A stretch of DNA of 64,000 nt from Leptobrachium leishanense (lineage: Eukaryota; Chordata; Amphibia; Anura; Megophryidae), in assembly GCA_009667805.1 (NCBI GenBank), contig CM019068.1:10355950-10419949 (forward strand), read 5' to 3'. Position 1 is the stretch's first letter, and each line of letters starts with the position of its first letter. Of the stretch, positions 19,761-32,327 are shown one piece after another. The notes under the pieces were generated by a model. The model was not told the DNA's origin. It saw nothing but the letters and a program-made list of their open reading frames with translations, and ran no database searches. The position numbers were made by a program, and so were the translations under genes.

Positions 19761-20601
19761 AGTACACAGATTTTTTTCAGCCGTTCCCCGTTGGAGTTGC
19801 TGATCGTCCTCCACGTTTTGTTTCCTGAATGTAGGAGACATCGTGTTGACGCACAGTGAGCAGCCGCAGCAGCCGAGCCACGACAGGAGTCTGCAGGTCA
19901 GTGGGAATAACCCGGGAGCCGTATTAAAGGGGCTGTTCTGCTAAACGGTGCACTGTTTAATAACAGCTCGGTTGAGGTAGCACCGCTGGTTTCCGGAGCC
20001 GCTTCGTAGTCCACACCTGTTGCTTTTTTCCCCCAGGATAAGCCATTGTAATCCCTTTCTCTCCCGCCACCTGCCTAAACCTGTTTGGCGGTTAGTGCCG
20101 CGCTCGCCATCTGTCTGCCGGGGATCTGCAGGACGTTCGGCAATTCCAATCCAGGCGATAAATATTTCCGGACACTTTGAGCAGCCGCGGTGAGGCCTCA
20201 TTTCATACGGCCGGTCCGGTAAAACACCTACCGAGCTCGTACAGGGCCGGTCAACACCGGGCGACACGTGAGCGGCCGCAGGGGGTGATTCTATTATCCA
20301 TTAACTCTTCACTATCCCCTGGTATCCAGATGTCCCCGAACTTCCCCATCTATAAGCCAAGAATGGTCTCTTTAATATACAATGATACGGCCACAATACC
20401 AGCCCGCTGGGAGCCGTATAATCACACACGCGGCGGCCGAGTCGTAAAGCGACGCCATCACTTAATAAATAAGACCGGTTTGGCTTTTTTTATATTTTAC
20501 AATATTTATAAAAATGCTTTTATTTAACAGTCGAGCTTCGTCCCTCCGGCTGCTCAACGCGTGGTTATTGCTCTCTGGCTCCGAACATCCAAAAACACTA
20601 A
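19761..20601. other. Low-repeat sequence with an exon-like stretch
   Basis: A pyrimidine tract plus TGTAG at about 19834, then an open stretch to CTGCAG|GTCAGT at about 19898, could be a small exon or chance. 20030-20290 is CpG-rich. No protein family recognised. Confidence 0.3.
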
Positions 20602-20780
20602 GGGCCCTATTACATTCTCTGGGCAAATTTTTTGCACGCATTATCCAGCGTTATTGCCCGAAAATGAACGTGATATTCGGATCCGAACGCATTTTCTCAT
20701 CCGTCAAAAAGTAACGTTCGTAAAAAAAACCGATCAAAACGAAGTGTAATACGCGCGCAGTAACGTTGCGCATGTAAATC
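20602..20780. mobile_element. CpG-rich MITE, family B, partial copy
   Basis: Starts GGGCCCTATTACATTCTCTG like the element at 19114 and shares interior words (TTGCGCATGTAAAT near 20768), but lacks the matching right end. Confidence 0.5.
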
Positions 20781-21076
20781 TGTGTGCGGACTGTCTTTTT
20801 GCGGGATTCAGCCAATCAGAATTAAGAACCTTAATTGACATCAATTCACTTTAATTGACTCCGTAACGTTTTTGCGCCTGTCAAAATAAATCAGAGTATA
20901 CATGCTGCGGCAATAAAAAAATATGCATGAATTCACAATTTTATTGTTTGGGTATGTGTAGAATGTGTAACTATACTGTGCTGTATTTTTTTTTTTTTTT
21001 CGTGCTGGTGTATTTTGTGTCGGCCAGAACGTTCAGATTTGCCGTTAACACCAGCTTTTCAAAGACGTTACAATTT
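20781..21076. other. AT-rich spacer
   Basis: Contains a T14 run near 20986. No gene or clear repeat. Confidence 0.45.
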
Positions 21077-21510
21077 AGGCTAGGGTCAGACCAGCGCATT
21101 TTTAACGTGCGTTTAGGTGCACTTAATCACGGCCGTAGTAGCAGCAAATGCTGGGCAATGACGGGCAATATACGAAGTACGGGCGCACGAAAGTCCGGCC
21201 GCGCAACGCAAGCGGCAAATGAACACATTTTCGAGAACGCAGAACCGCTAGTACTGACGTACAGAGTGCGCTGCGTCCACTAGCGGCATGTGTGCGTGAT
21301 TAGGAGACGTCAGACGCTGCTAATGTCCGGCCAACATAACGTCCAGACGCAAAAAGGGTTTTATTGACGATCCGTAACAAAAAAAAGAATCACTCACGAA
21401 AATGCGCGTCGTCTGACCGTGTTCGCGCATTCCATGAAAAAATACGTCAATGCGTTCGGATGCACTTTTTGGCGGTCGCTGCGAATAATGCGTTCGTTTG
21501 ACCCTAGCCT
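21077..21510. mobile_element. CpG-rich MITE, family A copy 3 (inverted)
   Basis: Starts AGGCTAGGGTCAGACCAGCG and ends CGTTCGTTTGACCCTAGCCT, so it is in the opposite orientation to the two copies near 15-16 kb. It shares ACATAACGTCCAGACGCAAA with them in reverse. Noncoding. Confidence 0.8.
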
Positions 21511-22885
21511 TAGATTTTTAAAAAAAAACTTCTAATAATGTTTTGTAATATTTATGTCAGAGGCTTCCTTTCTGTGTCTCTGCGTGTATATAATATATAT
21601 ACACTGTGCGCTGCAGAGCGCGGTGCATGTTGTGCTGTTTGCGCAGGGAGCCGTCGCCCGGACAGGTGATCACATAACGATTGAATAGATCTTATCAGGA
21701 GAGATAGGATTTTAGGTAAACGCAGCTCCGCCTCGCCCTCTCCCTCTCGCCCTGTGTCCTCTAGCTTTTTGAGCTCGGGTATCTTCAGATTAAGTGATGA
21801 CCTGGCGGAGATTTTATTGGAAACCCGACAAAACCGGTCTTTTTTTTTTAATAGGAATCTGAGAAACTTTTTTTTTTCTCAACTCCCTAATAAAAATATA
21901 TATATGTTTTTGTTCAGTATCTATAGAAAAATCTTTTTTGTTTTATCATTACAGAACGTTCAGATTTTGTGGCACAATGTTATCTTCCCCCGAGGTAATC
22001 CCACGACGAGGAGCAGTTCTGCTGGACTCCGGGCCTGCTCTCCTGCACCTGGAGGCGCCGGCTCCTCGTGAACCGATACAAAGACTGTGTTTATACGCTC
22101 AGCCAAAGAGAGCGAGCGGCGAGCGCGCCCCCTCCACCTGCCGGAGATGCCGCTGAACCTCAGAGCCGACCTGACAACTCACTGCGGGGGATATTGGGTC
22201 AAACAAGGACACGGCCTGCGCTGCCGCTGCTGCGTGCGACGCTTCTCAAACTGACTTGGAATGTTTCATTTCATTCTTTTGTTTTTGTCTTTTTTCTGCT
22301 TTCTCTGCTTTGATTGGCTTATTCATACGTTTTATTCACACCTGGAGTAATTAATTGTCGATCTCATCGTTAGTTTTATAACCATCACCCGACACCAGAA
22401 CCGCAAACCCAGCCGGTTTATTTAGAAACACGCGTGGGGTGCAACGCCGAGGACATCCCGTCCCCACAAAAGCCACTGCCAGCAGCATGTGTGCGATGAT
22501 CTCACCGAGAATCCATAAAACCTGAAAGTCCCGGCTCCGAAACATGGATTTATAGAGATTTTACCACATTCCAAAGCGGAAACAACTCACGTGCACATAA
22601 AATGCTCTGTCACCCTGCAACAAAGCGGCACCGCAGGGAAAAAAAACCCATAAAACATATACAGAGATTCATGAAGGACGTCTGTCTGTCCTTTAAAAGA
22701 AAGGTTTTTTTGTTACATTTTTCTTTACAATCTAATATATTTTCACATAAGATGAAATCATTGGAATCTCGTGTTCACTGGCGCTTGGAAGGTTTTGCTC
22801 TTTAATTTCTAAAATCCCGCAAAATTCACCTGCTGTGCATGACGGGACGTTGCACCCTATGCTGAAAGAAGCTGCTAATTCCATC
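21511..22885. other. Low-repeat sequence flanking the large array
   Basis: Includes T-rich runs at 21840-21880, a CpG-containing block at 22000-22230 and a homeodomain-like word (GTAATTAATTG near 22345). I could not support any exon. Confidence 0.4.
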
Positions 22886-24420
22886 CCCCTGACACATCCC
22901 CTGCCTTCCCGTCCCCCCGACACATCCCCTGCCTCCCGTCCCCCCGACACATCCCCTGCCTCCCGTCCCCCCGCGACATCCTCCCGTCCCCCCGACACAT
23001 CCCCTGCCTCCCGTCCCCCCGACACATCCCCTGCCTCCCCCGTCCCCCCGACACATCCCCTGCCTCCCGTCCCCCCGACACTCCCCTGCCTCCCGTCCCC
23101 CCGACACATCCCCTGCCTCCCGTCCCCCCGACACATCCCCTGCCTCCCGTTCCCCCCCGACACATCCCCTGCCTCCCGTCCCCCACACATCCTCCCGTCC
23201 CCCCGACATCCTCCCGTCCCCCCGACACCCTCTCCGTCCCCCCGACACATCCCCTGCCTCCCGTCCCCCCGACACATCCCCTGCCTCCCGTCCCCCCGAC
23301 ACATCCCCTGCCTCCCGTCCCCCCGACACATCTCCTGCCTCCCGTCCCCCGACACATCCCCCTGCCATCCCTGCCTCCCGTCCCCGAACACATCCCCTGT
23401 CCTCCCGTCCCCCCGACACATCCCCTGCCTCCCGTCCCCCGACACATCCCCTGCCTCCCGTCCCCCCGACACATCCCCTGCTCCCGTCCCCCCGACACAT
23501 CCCGCTTCCCGTCCCCCCGACACATCCCCTGCCTTCCCTTCCCCCCGACACATCCCCCCGACACATCCCCGCCTTCCCTTCCCGACACATCCCCGCCTTC
23601 CCTTCCCCCCGACACATCCCCCCGACACATCCCCGCCTTCCCTTCCCGACACATCCCCGCCTTCCCTTTCCCCCTGACACATCCCCTGCCTTCCCGTCCC
23701 CCGACACATCCCCTGCCTCCCGTCCCCCCGACACATCCCCTGCTCCTCCCGTTCCCCCGACATCATCCCCTTTCTGCCTCCCGTCCCCCCGATCACATCC
23801 CCTGCCTCCCGTCCCCCCGACACATCCCTTGCCTCCCCGTCCCCCGACACATCCCCTGCCTCCCCGTCCCGACACATCCCCTGCCTTCCGTCCCCCCGAC
23901 ACATCCCCTGCCTCCCGCCCCAACACCTCTCCTGCCTCCGTCCCGACACATCCCCAGCCTCCCGTCCCGACACATCCCCTGCCTCCCCGTCCCGACACAT
24001 CCCCTGCCTCCTCGTCCCCTGACACATCCCCTGCCTCCTCGTTCCCTGCCTCCTCGTCCCCTGCCATCCTTCGTCCCCCGACACATCCCCTGCCTCCTGG
24101 TCCCCCGACACATCCCCTACCTCCTGGTCCCCCCGACACATCCCCTGCCTCCTGGTCCCCCGACACATCCCCTGCCCCGACACATCCCCTGCCCCGACAC
24201 ATCCCCTACCTCCCATCCCCCGACACATCCCCTGCCTCCCATCCCCCGACACATCCCCTGCCTCCTGTTCCCCCGACACATCCCCTGCCTCCTGTTCCCC
24301 CTGACACATCCCCTGCCTCCTGGTCCCCCCGACACATCCCCTGCCCCAACACATCCCATCCCCCGACACATCCCCTACCTCCCATCCCCCGACACATCCC
24401 CTGCCTCCGCCGACACATCC
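22886..24420 (+). repeat. Sub-block: CCCGTCCCCCCGACACATCC type
   Basis: About 27-bp units with CTCCCGTCCCCCC or CTCCTGGTCCCCC spacers and GACACATCC (no CpG at that site). Many small deletions around 23190-23240 and 23340-23660. Confidence 0.85.
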
Positions 24421-25857
24421 CCTGCCTTCCATCCCCCGACACATCCCTGTTTGCCTTCCATCCCCCTACACATCCCCTGCCTTCCATCCCCCGACACATC
24501 CCCTGCCTTCCATCCCCCGACACATCCCCTGCCTTCCATCCCCCGACACATCCCCTGCCTTCCATCCCCCGACACATCCCCTGCCTCCCATCCCCCTACA
24601 CATCCCCTGCCTCCCATCCCGACACATCCCCCGATACATTCCCTGCCTCCTACCTCCCGACACATCCCCTGCCTCCAGTCCCCGACACATTCCCTGCCTC
24701 CCATCCCCGACACATCCGACACATTCCCTGCCTCCCGTCCCCGACACATTACCTGCCTCCCGTCCTCGACACATCTCCTGCCCCTGACACATCCCCTGCC
24801 TCCCGTCCCCGACACATTCCCTGCCTCCCGTCCTCGACACATCTCCTGCCCCTGACACATCCCTGCCTCCCGTCCCCCGACACATTCCCTGCCTCCTGCC
24901 CCTGACATATCCCCTGCCTCCCATCCCCAACACATCCCCTGCCTCCTGCTCCCGACACATCCCCTGCTCCCCCCTGACACATTCCCTGCCTCCTGGTCTA
25001 CCCCGACACATCCCCTGCCTCCTGCCCCCGACACATCCACTACACCTCATCCCCCCAACACATCTCCTGCTCCCCCCGACACATCCCCTGCCTCTTTTAC
25101 CCCCGACACATCCCCTGCCTCCTGCTCTCCCCAACGCATCCTCTGCCTCGTTCCCCCGACACATCCCTTGCCTTCCATCCCGACATCCCCTGCCCCAACA
25201 CATCCCCAGCCTCCCGTAACCGACACATTCCCTGCCTCCTGCCCCCGACACATCCCCTGCCTCCCGTCCCCCCAACACATCCACTGCCTCTCGTCCCCCA
25301 ACACATCCCCTGCCTCCTGCCCCATCCCCTGCCTCCTGCTCCCGACACATACCCTGCCCCGACACATCCCCTGCGTCCCGTCCCCCGACACATCCCCTGC
25401 TTCCTGCCCGACACATCCCTTGCCTCCCATCCCCCTGACACATCCCCTGCCTCCTACCCCGACACCTCCCCTGCCTCCTGCCCCTGACACATCCCTGCCT
25501 CCTGCCCCCGACACATCCCCTGCCTCCTGCCCCCGACACATCCCCTGCCTCCTGCCCCCGACACATCCCCTGCCTCCTGCCCCCGACACATCCCCTGCCT
25601 CCTGCCCCCGACACATCCCCTGCCTCCTGCTCCGACACATCCCCTGCCTCCTGCTCCGACACATTCCCTGCCCCAGACGCATCCCCTGCCTCCCGTCCCC
25701 CCGACACATCCCCCCGATACATTACCTGCCTCCTACCCCCGACACATTCCCTGCCTCCCATCCTCGACACATCTCCTGCCCCTGACACATCTCCTGCCTC
25801 CCGTCCCCTGACACATTCCCTGCCTCCTGCCCCTGACACATCCCCTGCCTCCCGTCC
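24421..25857 (+). repeat. Sub-block: mixed TTCCATCCCC / CTGCCCCCGACACATC types
   Basis: Homogeneous CTTCCATCCCCCGACACATC units at 24430-24600, then a heterogeneous stretch with GTCCTCGACACATCTCCTGC words, and a homogeneous CTCCTGCCCCCGACACATCC run at 25490-25620. Confidence 0.8.
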
Positions 25858-26400
25858 CTCAACACACCCCCGGCCTCCGACACATCCCCTGCCTCCCGTC
25901 CCCCAACACACCCCCGGCCTCCGACACATCCCCTGCCTCCCGTCCCCCAACACACCCCCGGCCTCCGACACATCCCTTGCCTCCTGCCCCCGACACATCT
26001 CCAGCCTCCCGTCCCCCCCGACACATCCCTTGCCTCCTGCCCCCGACACATCTCCATCCTCCCGTCCCCCCGACACATCCCCTGCCTCCGTCCCTCAACA
26101 CAACCCCGGCCTCCGACACATCCCCTGCTTCCCGTCCCCCAACACACCCCCGGCCTCCGACACATCCCCTGCCTCCCGTCCCCCAACACACCCCCGGCCT
26201 CCGACACATCCCTTGCCTCCTGCCCCCGACACATCTCCAGCCTCCCGTCCCCCCGACACATCCCTTGCCTCCTGCCCCCGACACATCTCCATCCTCCCGT
26301 CCCCCCGACACATCCCTGCCTCCCGTCCCCCAACACACCCCCGGCCTCCGACACACCCCCTGCTTCCCATCCCCCAACACACCCCCGGCCTCCGACACAT
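25858..26400 (+). repeat. Sub-block: CCAACACACCCCCGGCCTCC type
   Basis: Longer composite units in which CCAACACACCCCCGGCCTCC alternates with GACACATCCC-type units. The same block recurs at 28286-29065. Confidence 0.85.
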
Positions 26401-26424
26401 CCCTTGCCTCCTGCCCCCGACACA

Positions 26425-26778
26425 TCCCCTGCCTCCTGGTCTACCCCGACACATTCCCTGCCTCCTGGTCTACCCCGACACATTCCCTGCCTCCTGGTCT
26501 ACCCCGACACATTCCCTGCCTCCTGGTCTACCCCGACACATTCCCTGCCTCCTGGTCTACCCCGACACATTCCCTGCCTCCTGGTCTACCCCGACACATA
26601 CCCTGCCTCCTGGTCTACCCCGACACATTCCCTGCCTCCTGGTCTACCCCGACACATTCCCTGCCTCCTGGTCTACCCCGACACATTCCCTGCCTCCTGG
26701 TCTACCCCGACACATTCCCTGCCTCCTGGTCTACCCCGACACATTCCCTGCCTCCTGGTCTACCCCGACACATCCCCT
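26425..26778 (+). repeat. Sub-block: 29-bp GGTCTACCCC type
   Basis: About 12 nearly identical 29-bp units (CTGCCTCCTGGTCTACCCCG + ACACATTCC). Recurs at 29095-29265 and, with GACGCATTCC, at 32328-32548. Confidence 0.9.
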
Positions 26779-27899
26779 GCCTCTCGTCCCCCGACACATC
26801 TCCTGCTCCCCCGACACATCCTCTGCCTCGTTTACCCCCGACGCATCCCCTGCCTCGTTTACCCCCGACGCATTCCCTGCCTCGTTTACCCCGACGCATT
26901 CCCCTGCCTCGTTTACCCCCGACGCATCCCCTGCCTCGTTTACCCCCGACGCATCCCCTGCCTCGTTTACCCCCGACGCATCCACTGCCTCGTTTACCCC
27001 CGACGCATCCTCTGCCTCGTTTACCCGACACATCCCTTGCCTTCCATCCCGACGCATCCCCTGCCTCGTTTACCCCGACGCATCCCCTGCCTCGTTTACC
27101 CCCGACGCATCCCCTGCCTCGTTTACCCCGACGCATCCCCTGCCTCGTTTACCCCGACGCATCCCCTGCCTAGTTTACCCCCGACGCATCCCCTACCTCT
27201 CGTCCCCCGACACATCTCCTGCTCCCCCGACACATCCTCTGCCTCGTTTACCCGCGACGCATCCCCTGCCTCGTTTACCCCGACGCATCCCCTGCCTCGT
27301 TTACCCCCGACGCATCCCCTGCCTCGTTTACCCCCGACGCATCCCCTGCCCGTTTTACCCCCGACGCATCCCCTGCCTCGTTTACCCCCGACGCATCCCC
27401 TGCCTCGTTTACCCCCGACGCATCCCCTGCCTCGTTTACCCCCGACGCATCCCCTGCCTCGTTTACCCCCGACGCATCCCCTGTCTCGTTTACCCCCGAC
27501 GCATCCCCTGCCTCGTTTACCCCCGACGCATCCCCTGCCTCGTTTACCCCCGACGCATCCCCTGCCTCTTTATCCCCCCCGACGCATCCCCTTCCTCGTA
27601 CCCCCGACGCATCCCCTGCCTCGTTTACCCCGACGCATCCCCTGCCTCGTTTACCCCCGACGCATCCCCTGCCTCGTTTACCCCCGACGCATCCCCTGCC
27701 TCGTTTACCCCCGACGCATCCCCTGCTTCTACCCCCGACGCATCCCCTGCCTCGTTTACCCCCGACGCATCCCCTTCGTTTACCCCCGACGCATCCCCTG
27801 CCTCGTTTACCCCCGACGCATCCCCTGCCTCGTTTACCCCCGACGCATCCCCTGCCTCGTTTACCCCCGACGCATCCCCTGCCTCGTTTACCCCCGACG
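26779..27899 (+). repeat. Sub-block: CpG-rich 27-bp GTTTACCCCC type
   Basis: Units CTCGTTTACCCCCGACGCAT + CCCCTGC, each with three CpGs. Boundary segments with CTCTCGTCCCCCGACACATC occur at about 26778 and 27195. Confidence 0.9.
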
Positions 27900-29265
27900 C
27901 ATCCCCTGCCTCCTGCCCCCGACACCTCCCCTGCCTCCTGCCCCCGACACATCCCCTGCCTCCTGCCCCCGACACATCCCCTGCCTCCTGCTCCGACACA
28001 TCCCCTGCCTCCTGCCCCAGACGCATCCCCTGCCTCCCGCCCCCGACACATCCCCCCGATACATTCCCTGCCTCCTACCCCCGACACATTCCCTGCCTCC
28101 CGTCCTCGACACATCTCCTGCCCCTGACACATCTCCTGCCTCCCGTCCCCCGACACATTCCCTGCCTCCTACCCCCGACACATTCCCTGCCTCCCGTCCT
28201 CGACACATCTCCTGCCCCTGACACATCTCCTGCCTCCCGTCCCCTGACACATTCCCTGCCTCCTCCCCCCTGACACATCCCTTGCCTCCCGTCCCTCAAC
28301 ACACCCCCGGCCTCCGACACATCCCCTGCCTCCCGTCCCCCAACACACCCCCGGCCTCCGACATCCCCTGCCTCCCGTCCCCCAACACACCCCCGGCCTC
28401 CGACACATCCCTTGCCTCCTGCCCCCGACACATCTCCAGCCTCGTCCTCCCCGACACATCCCCTGCCTCCCGTCCCCCAACACACCCCCGGCCTCCGACA
28501 CATCCCCTGCCTCCCGTCCCCCAACACACCCCCGGCCTCTGACACATCCCTTGCCTCCTGCCCCCGACACATCTCCAGCCTCCCGTCCCCCCCGACACAT
28601 CCCTTGCCTCCTGCCCCGGACAATCTCCATCCTCCCGTCCCCCCGGACACATCCCCTGCCTCCCGTCCCCCACACACCCCCGGCCTCCGACACATCCCCT
28701 GCCTCCGTCCCCCAACACACCCCCGGCCTCCGACACATCCCTTGCCTTCCTGCCCCCGACACATCTCCAGCCTCCCGTCCCCCCGACACATCCCTTGCCT
28801 CCTGCCCCCGACACATCTCCATCCTCCTGTCCCCCCGACACATCCCCTGCCTCCCGTCCCCCAACACACCCCCGGCCTCCGACACATCCCCTGCTTCCCG
28901 TCCCCCAACACACCCCCGGCCTCCGACACATCCCCTGCTTCCCGTCCCCCAACACACCCCCGGCCTCCGACACATCCCCTGCTTCCCGTTCCCCCAAACA
29001 CCCCCGGCCTCCGACACATCCCCTGCTTCCCGTCCCCCAACACACCCCCGGCCTCCGACACATCCCTTGCCTCCTGCCCCCGACACATCCCCTGCCTCCT
29101 GGTCTACCCCGACACATTCCCTGCCTCCTGGTCTACCCCGACACATTCCCTGCCTCCTGGTCTACCCCGACACATTCCTGCCTCCTGCTCTACCCCGACA
29201 CATTCCCTGCCTCCTGGTCTACCCCGACACATTCCCTGCCTCCTGGTCTACCCCGACACATCCCC
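27900..29265 (+). repeat. Second round of mixed, CCAACACACC and 29-bp blocks
   Basis: Repeats the block order of 25.5-26.78 kb: CTGCCCCCGACACATCC (27900-28285), CCAACACACCCCCGGCCTCC (28286-29065), GGTCTACCCC (29095-29265). The CCAACACACC blocks start 2428 bp apart. Confidence 0.85.
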
Positions 29266-32200
29266 TGCCTCTCGTCCCCCGACACATCTCCTGCTCCCCC
29301 CGACACATCCTCTGCCTCGTTTACCCCCGACGCATCCCCTGCCTCGTTTACCCCCGACGCATTCCCCTGCCTCGTTTACCCCGACGCATTCCCCTGCCTC
29401 GTTTACCCCCGACGCATCCCCTGCCTCGTTTACCCCCGACGCATCCCCTGCCTCGTTTACCCCCGACGCATCCCCTGCCTCGTTTACCCCCGACGCATCC
29501 TCTGCCTCGTTTACCCGACACATCCCCTGCCCCTGCCCCCCCGACGCATCCCCTGCCTCGTTTACCCCCGACGCATCCCCTGCCTCGTTTACCCCCGACG
29601 CATCCCCTGCCTCGTTTACCCCCGACGCATCCCCTGCCTCGTTTACCCCCGACGCATCCCCTGCCTCGTTTACCCCCGACGCATCCCCTGCCTCGTTTAC
29701 CCCGACGCATCCCCTGCCTCTTTTACCCCCGACGCATCCCCTGCCTCGTTTACCCCCGACGCAATCCCCTGCCTCGTTTACCCCGACGCATCCCCTGCCT
29801 CGTTTACCCCCGACGCATCCCCTGCCTCGTTTACCCCCGACGCATCCCTGCCTCGTTTACCCCCGACGCATCCCCTGCCTCGTTTACCCCCGACGCATCC
29901 CCTGCCTCGTTACCCCCGACGCAACCCCTGCCTCGTTTACCCCGACGCATCCCCTGCCTCGTTTACCCCCGACGCATCCCCTGCCTCGTTACCCGATGCA
30001 TCCCCTGCCTCGTTTACCCCGACGCATCCCCTGCCTCGTTACCCCGACACATCCCCTACCTCTCGTCCCCCGACACATCTCCTGCTCCCCCCGACACATC
30101 CTCTGCCTCGTTTACCCGCGACGCATCCCCTGCCTCGTTTACCCCGACGCATCCCCTGCCTCGTTTACCCCCGACGCATCCCCTGCCTCGTTTACCCCCG
30201 ACGCATCCCCTGCCTCGTTTACCCCCGACGCATCCCCTGCCTCGTTTACCCCCGACGCATCCCCTGCCTCGTTTACCCCCGACGCATCCTCTGCCTCGTT
30301 TACCCGACACATCCCTTGCCTTCCATCCCGACGCATCCCCTGCCTCGTTTACCCCCGACGCATCCCCTGCCTCGTTTACCCCCGACGCATCCCCTGCCTC
30401 GTTTACCCCCGACGCATCCCCTGCCTCGTTTACCCCCGACGCATCCCCTGCCTCGTTTACCCCGACGCATCCCCTGCCTCGTTTACCCCCGACGCATCCC
30501 CTGCCTCGGTTACCCCCGACGCATCCCCTGCCTCGTTTACCCCCGACGCATCCCCTGCCTCGTTTACCCCCGACGCATCCCTGCCTCGTTTACCCCCGAC
30601 GCATCCCTGCCTCGTTTACCCCCGACGCATCCCTACCTCTCGTCCCCCGACACATCTCCTGCTCCCCCCGACGCTCCTCTGCCTCGTTTACCCGCGACGC
30701 ATCCCCTGCCTCGTTTACCCGCGACGCATCCCCTGCCTCGTTTACCCCCGACGCATCCCCTGCCTCGTTTACCCCCGACGCATCCCCTGCCTCGTTTACC
30801 CCCGACGCATCCCCTGCCTCGTTTACCCCCGACGCATCCCCTGCCTCTTTACCCCCCGACGCATCCCCTGCCTCGTTTACCCCCGACGCATCCCCTGCTC
30901 GTTTACCCCCGACGCATCCCCTGCCTCGTTTACCCCGACGCATCCCCTGCCTCGTTTACCCCCGACGCATCCCCTGCCTCGTTTACCCCCGACGCATCCC
31001 CTGCCTCGTTTACCCCCGACGCATACCCCTGCCTGTTACCCCCGACGCATCCCCTGCCTCGTTTACCCCGACGCATCCCCTGCCTCGTTTACCCCGACGC
31101 ATCCCCTGCCTCCTGCTCTCCCCGACGCATCCTCTGCCTCGTTCCCCCGACACATTCCCTTGCCTTCCATCCCGACACATGGACACATCCCCTGCCTCGT
31201 TTACCCCGACGCATCCCCTGCCTCGTTTACCCCCGACGCATCCCCTGCCTCGTTTACCCCCGACGCATCCCCTGCCTCGTTTACCCCCGACGCATTCCCC
31301 TGCCTCGTTTACCCCCGACGCATCCCCTGCCTCGTTTACCCCCGACGCATCCCCTGCCTCGTTTACCCCCGACGCATCCTCTGCCTCGTTTACCCGACAC
31401 ATCCCTTGCCTTCCATCCCGACGCATCCCCTGCCTCGTTTACCCCCGACGCATCCCCTGCCTCGTTTACCCCCGACGCATCCCCTGCCTCGTTTACCCCG
31501 ACGCATCCCCTGCCTCGTTTACCCCCGACGCATCCCCTGCCTCGTTTACCCCCGACGCATCCCCTGCCTCGTTTACCCCCGACGCATCCCTGCCTCGTTT
31601 ACCCCCGACGCATCCCCTGCCTCGTTTACCCCGACGCATCCCCTGCCTCGTTTACCCCCGACGCATCCCCTGCCTCGTTTACCCCTGACGCATCCCCTGC
31701 CTCGTTTACCCCCGCCGCATCCCCCTGCCTCGTTACCCCCGACGCATCCCCTGCCTCGTTTACCCCCGACGCATCCCCTGCCTCCTGCTCTCCCCGACGC
31801 ATCCTCTGCCTCGTTCCCCCGACACATCCCTTGCCTTCCATCCCGACACATGGACACATCCCCTGCCTCGTTTACCCCCGACGCATCCCCTGCCTCGTTT
31901 ACCCCCGACGCATCCCCTGCCTCGTTTACCCCCGACGCATCCCCTGCCTCGTTTACCCCCGACGCATCCCCTGCCTCGTTTACCCCCGACGCATCCCCTG
32001 CCTCGTTTACCCCCGACGCATCCCCTGCCTCGTTTACCCCCGACGCATCCCCTGCCTCGTTTACCCCCGACGCATCCCCTGCCTCGTTTACCCCCGACGC
32101 ATCCCCTGCCTCGTTTACCCCCGACGCATCCCCTGCCTCGTTTACCCCCGACGCATCCCCTGCCTCGTTTACCCCCGACGCATCCCCTGCCTCCTGCTCT

Positions 32201-32327
32201 CCCCGACGCATCCTCTGCCTCGTTCCCCCGACACATCCCTTGCCTTCCATCCCGACACATGGACGCATCCCCTGCCTCGTTTACCCCCGACACATCCCTT
32301 GCCTTCCATCCCGACACATCCCCTGCC
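29266..32327 (+). repeat. Second CpG-rich GTTTACCCCC block
   Basis: About 3 kb of highly uniform 27-bp units. Recurrent boundary segments (CTCTCGTCCCCCGACACATC near 29269, 30056, 30634; CTGCTCTCCCCGACGCATCC near 31110, 31786, 32196) mark longer repeats of about 0.4-0.8 kb. Confidence 0.9.
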
